From Firmicutes bacterium UBA1535 (GTDB lineage: Bacteria; Bacillota; Clostridia; Tissierellales; Sedimentibacteraceae): a stretch of 7,837 nt of DNA. The stretch lies in the NCBI GenBank assembly GCA_002323775.1, contig DCPV01000159.1:12949-20785 (forward strand), in the 5' to 3' direction. Shown here in pieces: positions 7,464-7,837 of this stretch (its first letter is position 1; every line of letters begins with the position of its first letter). The notes below the pieces were generated by a model. That model ran no database searches and was not told the DNA's origin. It saw nothing but the letters and a program-made list of their open reading frames with translations. The position numbers were made by a program, and so were the translations under genes.

Positions 7464-7837
7464 TTAATCAACGCTATAAACTATAGCCGCTTTTTTGATT
7501 AACTCAACGAGTTCAAGCCTATATTTATCATCATTCACTGTTTTTTCATCTAATAGCTTTAAAACATCATTGTAATTAGTATCTCCAACAAACTTGCTCT
7601 CTTTTAATATCATTCCAAATTCAGCCACTGCACAAGCAAATTTTAGGTTATTTGGAAGCTGTTCTTTGTAATCATTCTTATTAACAACCATTGACATAAG
7701 GTCACTTACATCACTATCAGGCTTTTTGTATCTTATATTAATTGTTAGTAGTTCATCAGTATTATTTTCATTTTCATTTGATTGATACTTTAATTTTGTT
7801 GATGGTATATCCATTTTAGAATCATTTAATACTATCT
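7464..7837 (-). CDS. YfbK-like von Willebrand factor type A protein, C-terminal part (5' end beyond window)
   Basis: Only the last 123 residues are visible; the frame stays open past the ATG at 7814 to the right edge, so that ATG is internal. The visible part matches the C-terminal domain (DUF3520) that follows the VWA domain in YfbK-type proteins: an LKYQ...ELLTINIRYKKPDSD segment, then FACAVAEFGMILKESKFVGDTNYNDVLKLL, then DDKYRLELVELIKKA close to the end. Family members are often exported or lipid-anchored, with a metal-binding VWA domain thought to mediate protein contacts; neither the VWA domain nor a signal peptide can be seen here. The stop codon is 36 bases from the serpin ATG with no terminator or good promoter between, so the two genes are probably one unit. 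Function is unknown beyond the family, and assignment rests on motif recall from a short fragment. Confidence 0.82.
   Translation of the reverse strand, partial: IVLNDSKMDIPSTKLKYQSNENENNTDELLTINIRYKKPDSDVSDLMSMVVNKNDYKEQLPNNLKFACAVAEFGMILKESKFVGDTNYNDVLKLLDEKTVNDDKYRLELVELIKKAAIVYSVD

Noticed and set aside
1..7837. CRISPR array, insertion sequence, tRNA/rRNA gene, or an undescribed defence or mobile system
   Set aside because: No regular repeats, transposase, terminal repeats or RNA gene signatures were seen. Nearly all of the window is accounted for by five recognisable genes, three of them housekeeping.

Overview
This window looks like ordinary chromosome from a low-GC, Gram-positive anaerobe of the class Clostridia. 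The grounds are the strong A+T bias, purine-rich Shine-Dalgarno sites (GGAGGA, GAGGAGA) before every visible start, the miaB-mutS-mutL gene order, a MutL of the endonuclease type, and a lipoprotein-type serpin next to a YfbK-like von Willebrand A protein. I cannot name a genus. All five genes read on the minus strand, so transcription runs from the right edge to the left. No gene-free stretch reaches 300 bases.

Right part (7837 to about 6096): the C-terminal 123 residues of a YfbK-like VWA-domain protein, cut by the window edge, are followed after 36 bases by a gene for an exported, probably membrane-anchored serpin (protease inhibitor). The two are likely co-transcribed. The unit ends in an intrinsic terminator at 6096-6131, which pairs fully only in minus-strand RNA.

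Middle and left part (6094 to 1): a strong promoter-like element begins right beside that terminator (TTGAAA, 17-base spacer, TGATATAAT) and would drive miaB, mutS and mutL, with gaps of 78 and 84 bases and no terminator between them. MiaB methylthiolates the i6A37 base of tRNAs. MutS recognises mismatches and carries a sliding-clamp-binding motif. MutL carries an ATPase domain and a metal-dependent nicking motif. Together MutS and MutL would form a methylation-independent, clamp-directed mismatch repair system. MutL is cut by the left edge shortly before its expected last motif.

Novelty: I found no unknown system here. The points most worth a second look are the serpin/VWA pair and its unusually long reactive loop, the leader palindrome upstream of miaB, the hairpin touching the mutS ribosome binding site, and the sharp boundary between the two transcription units.
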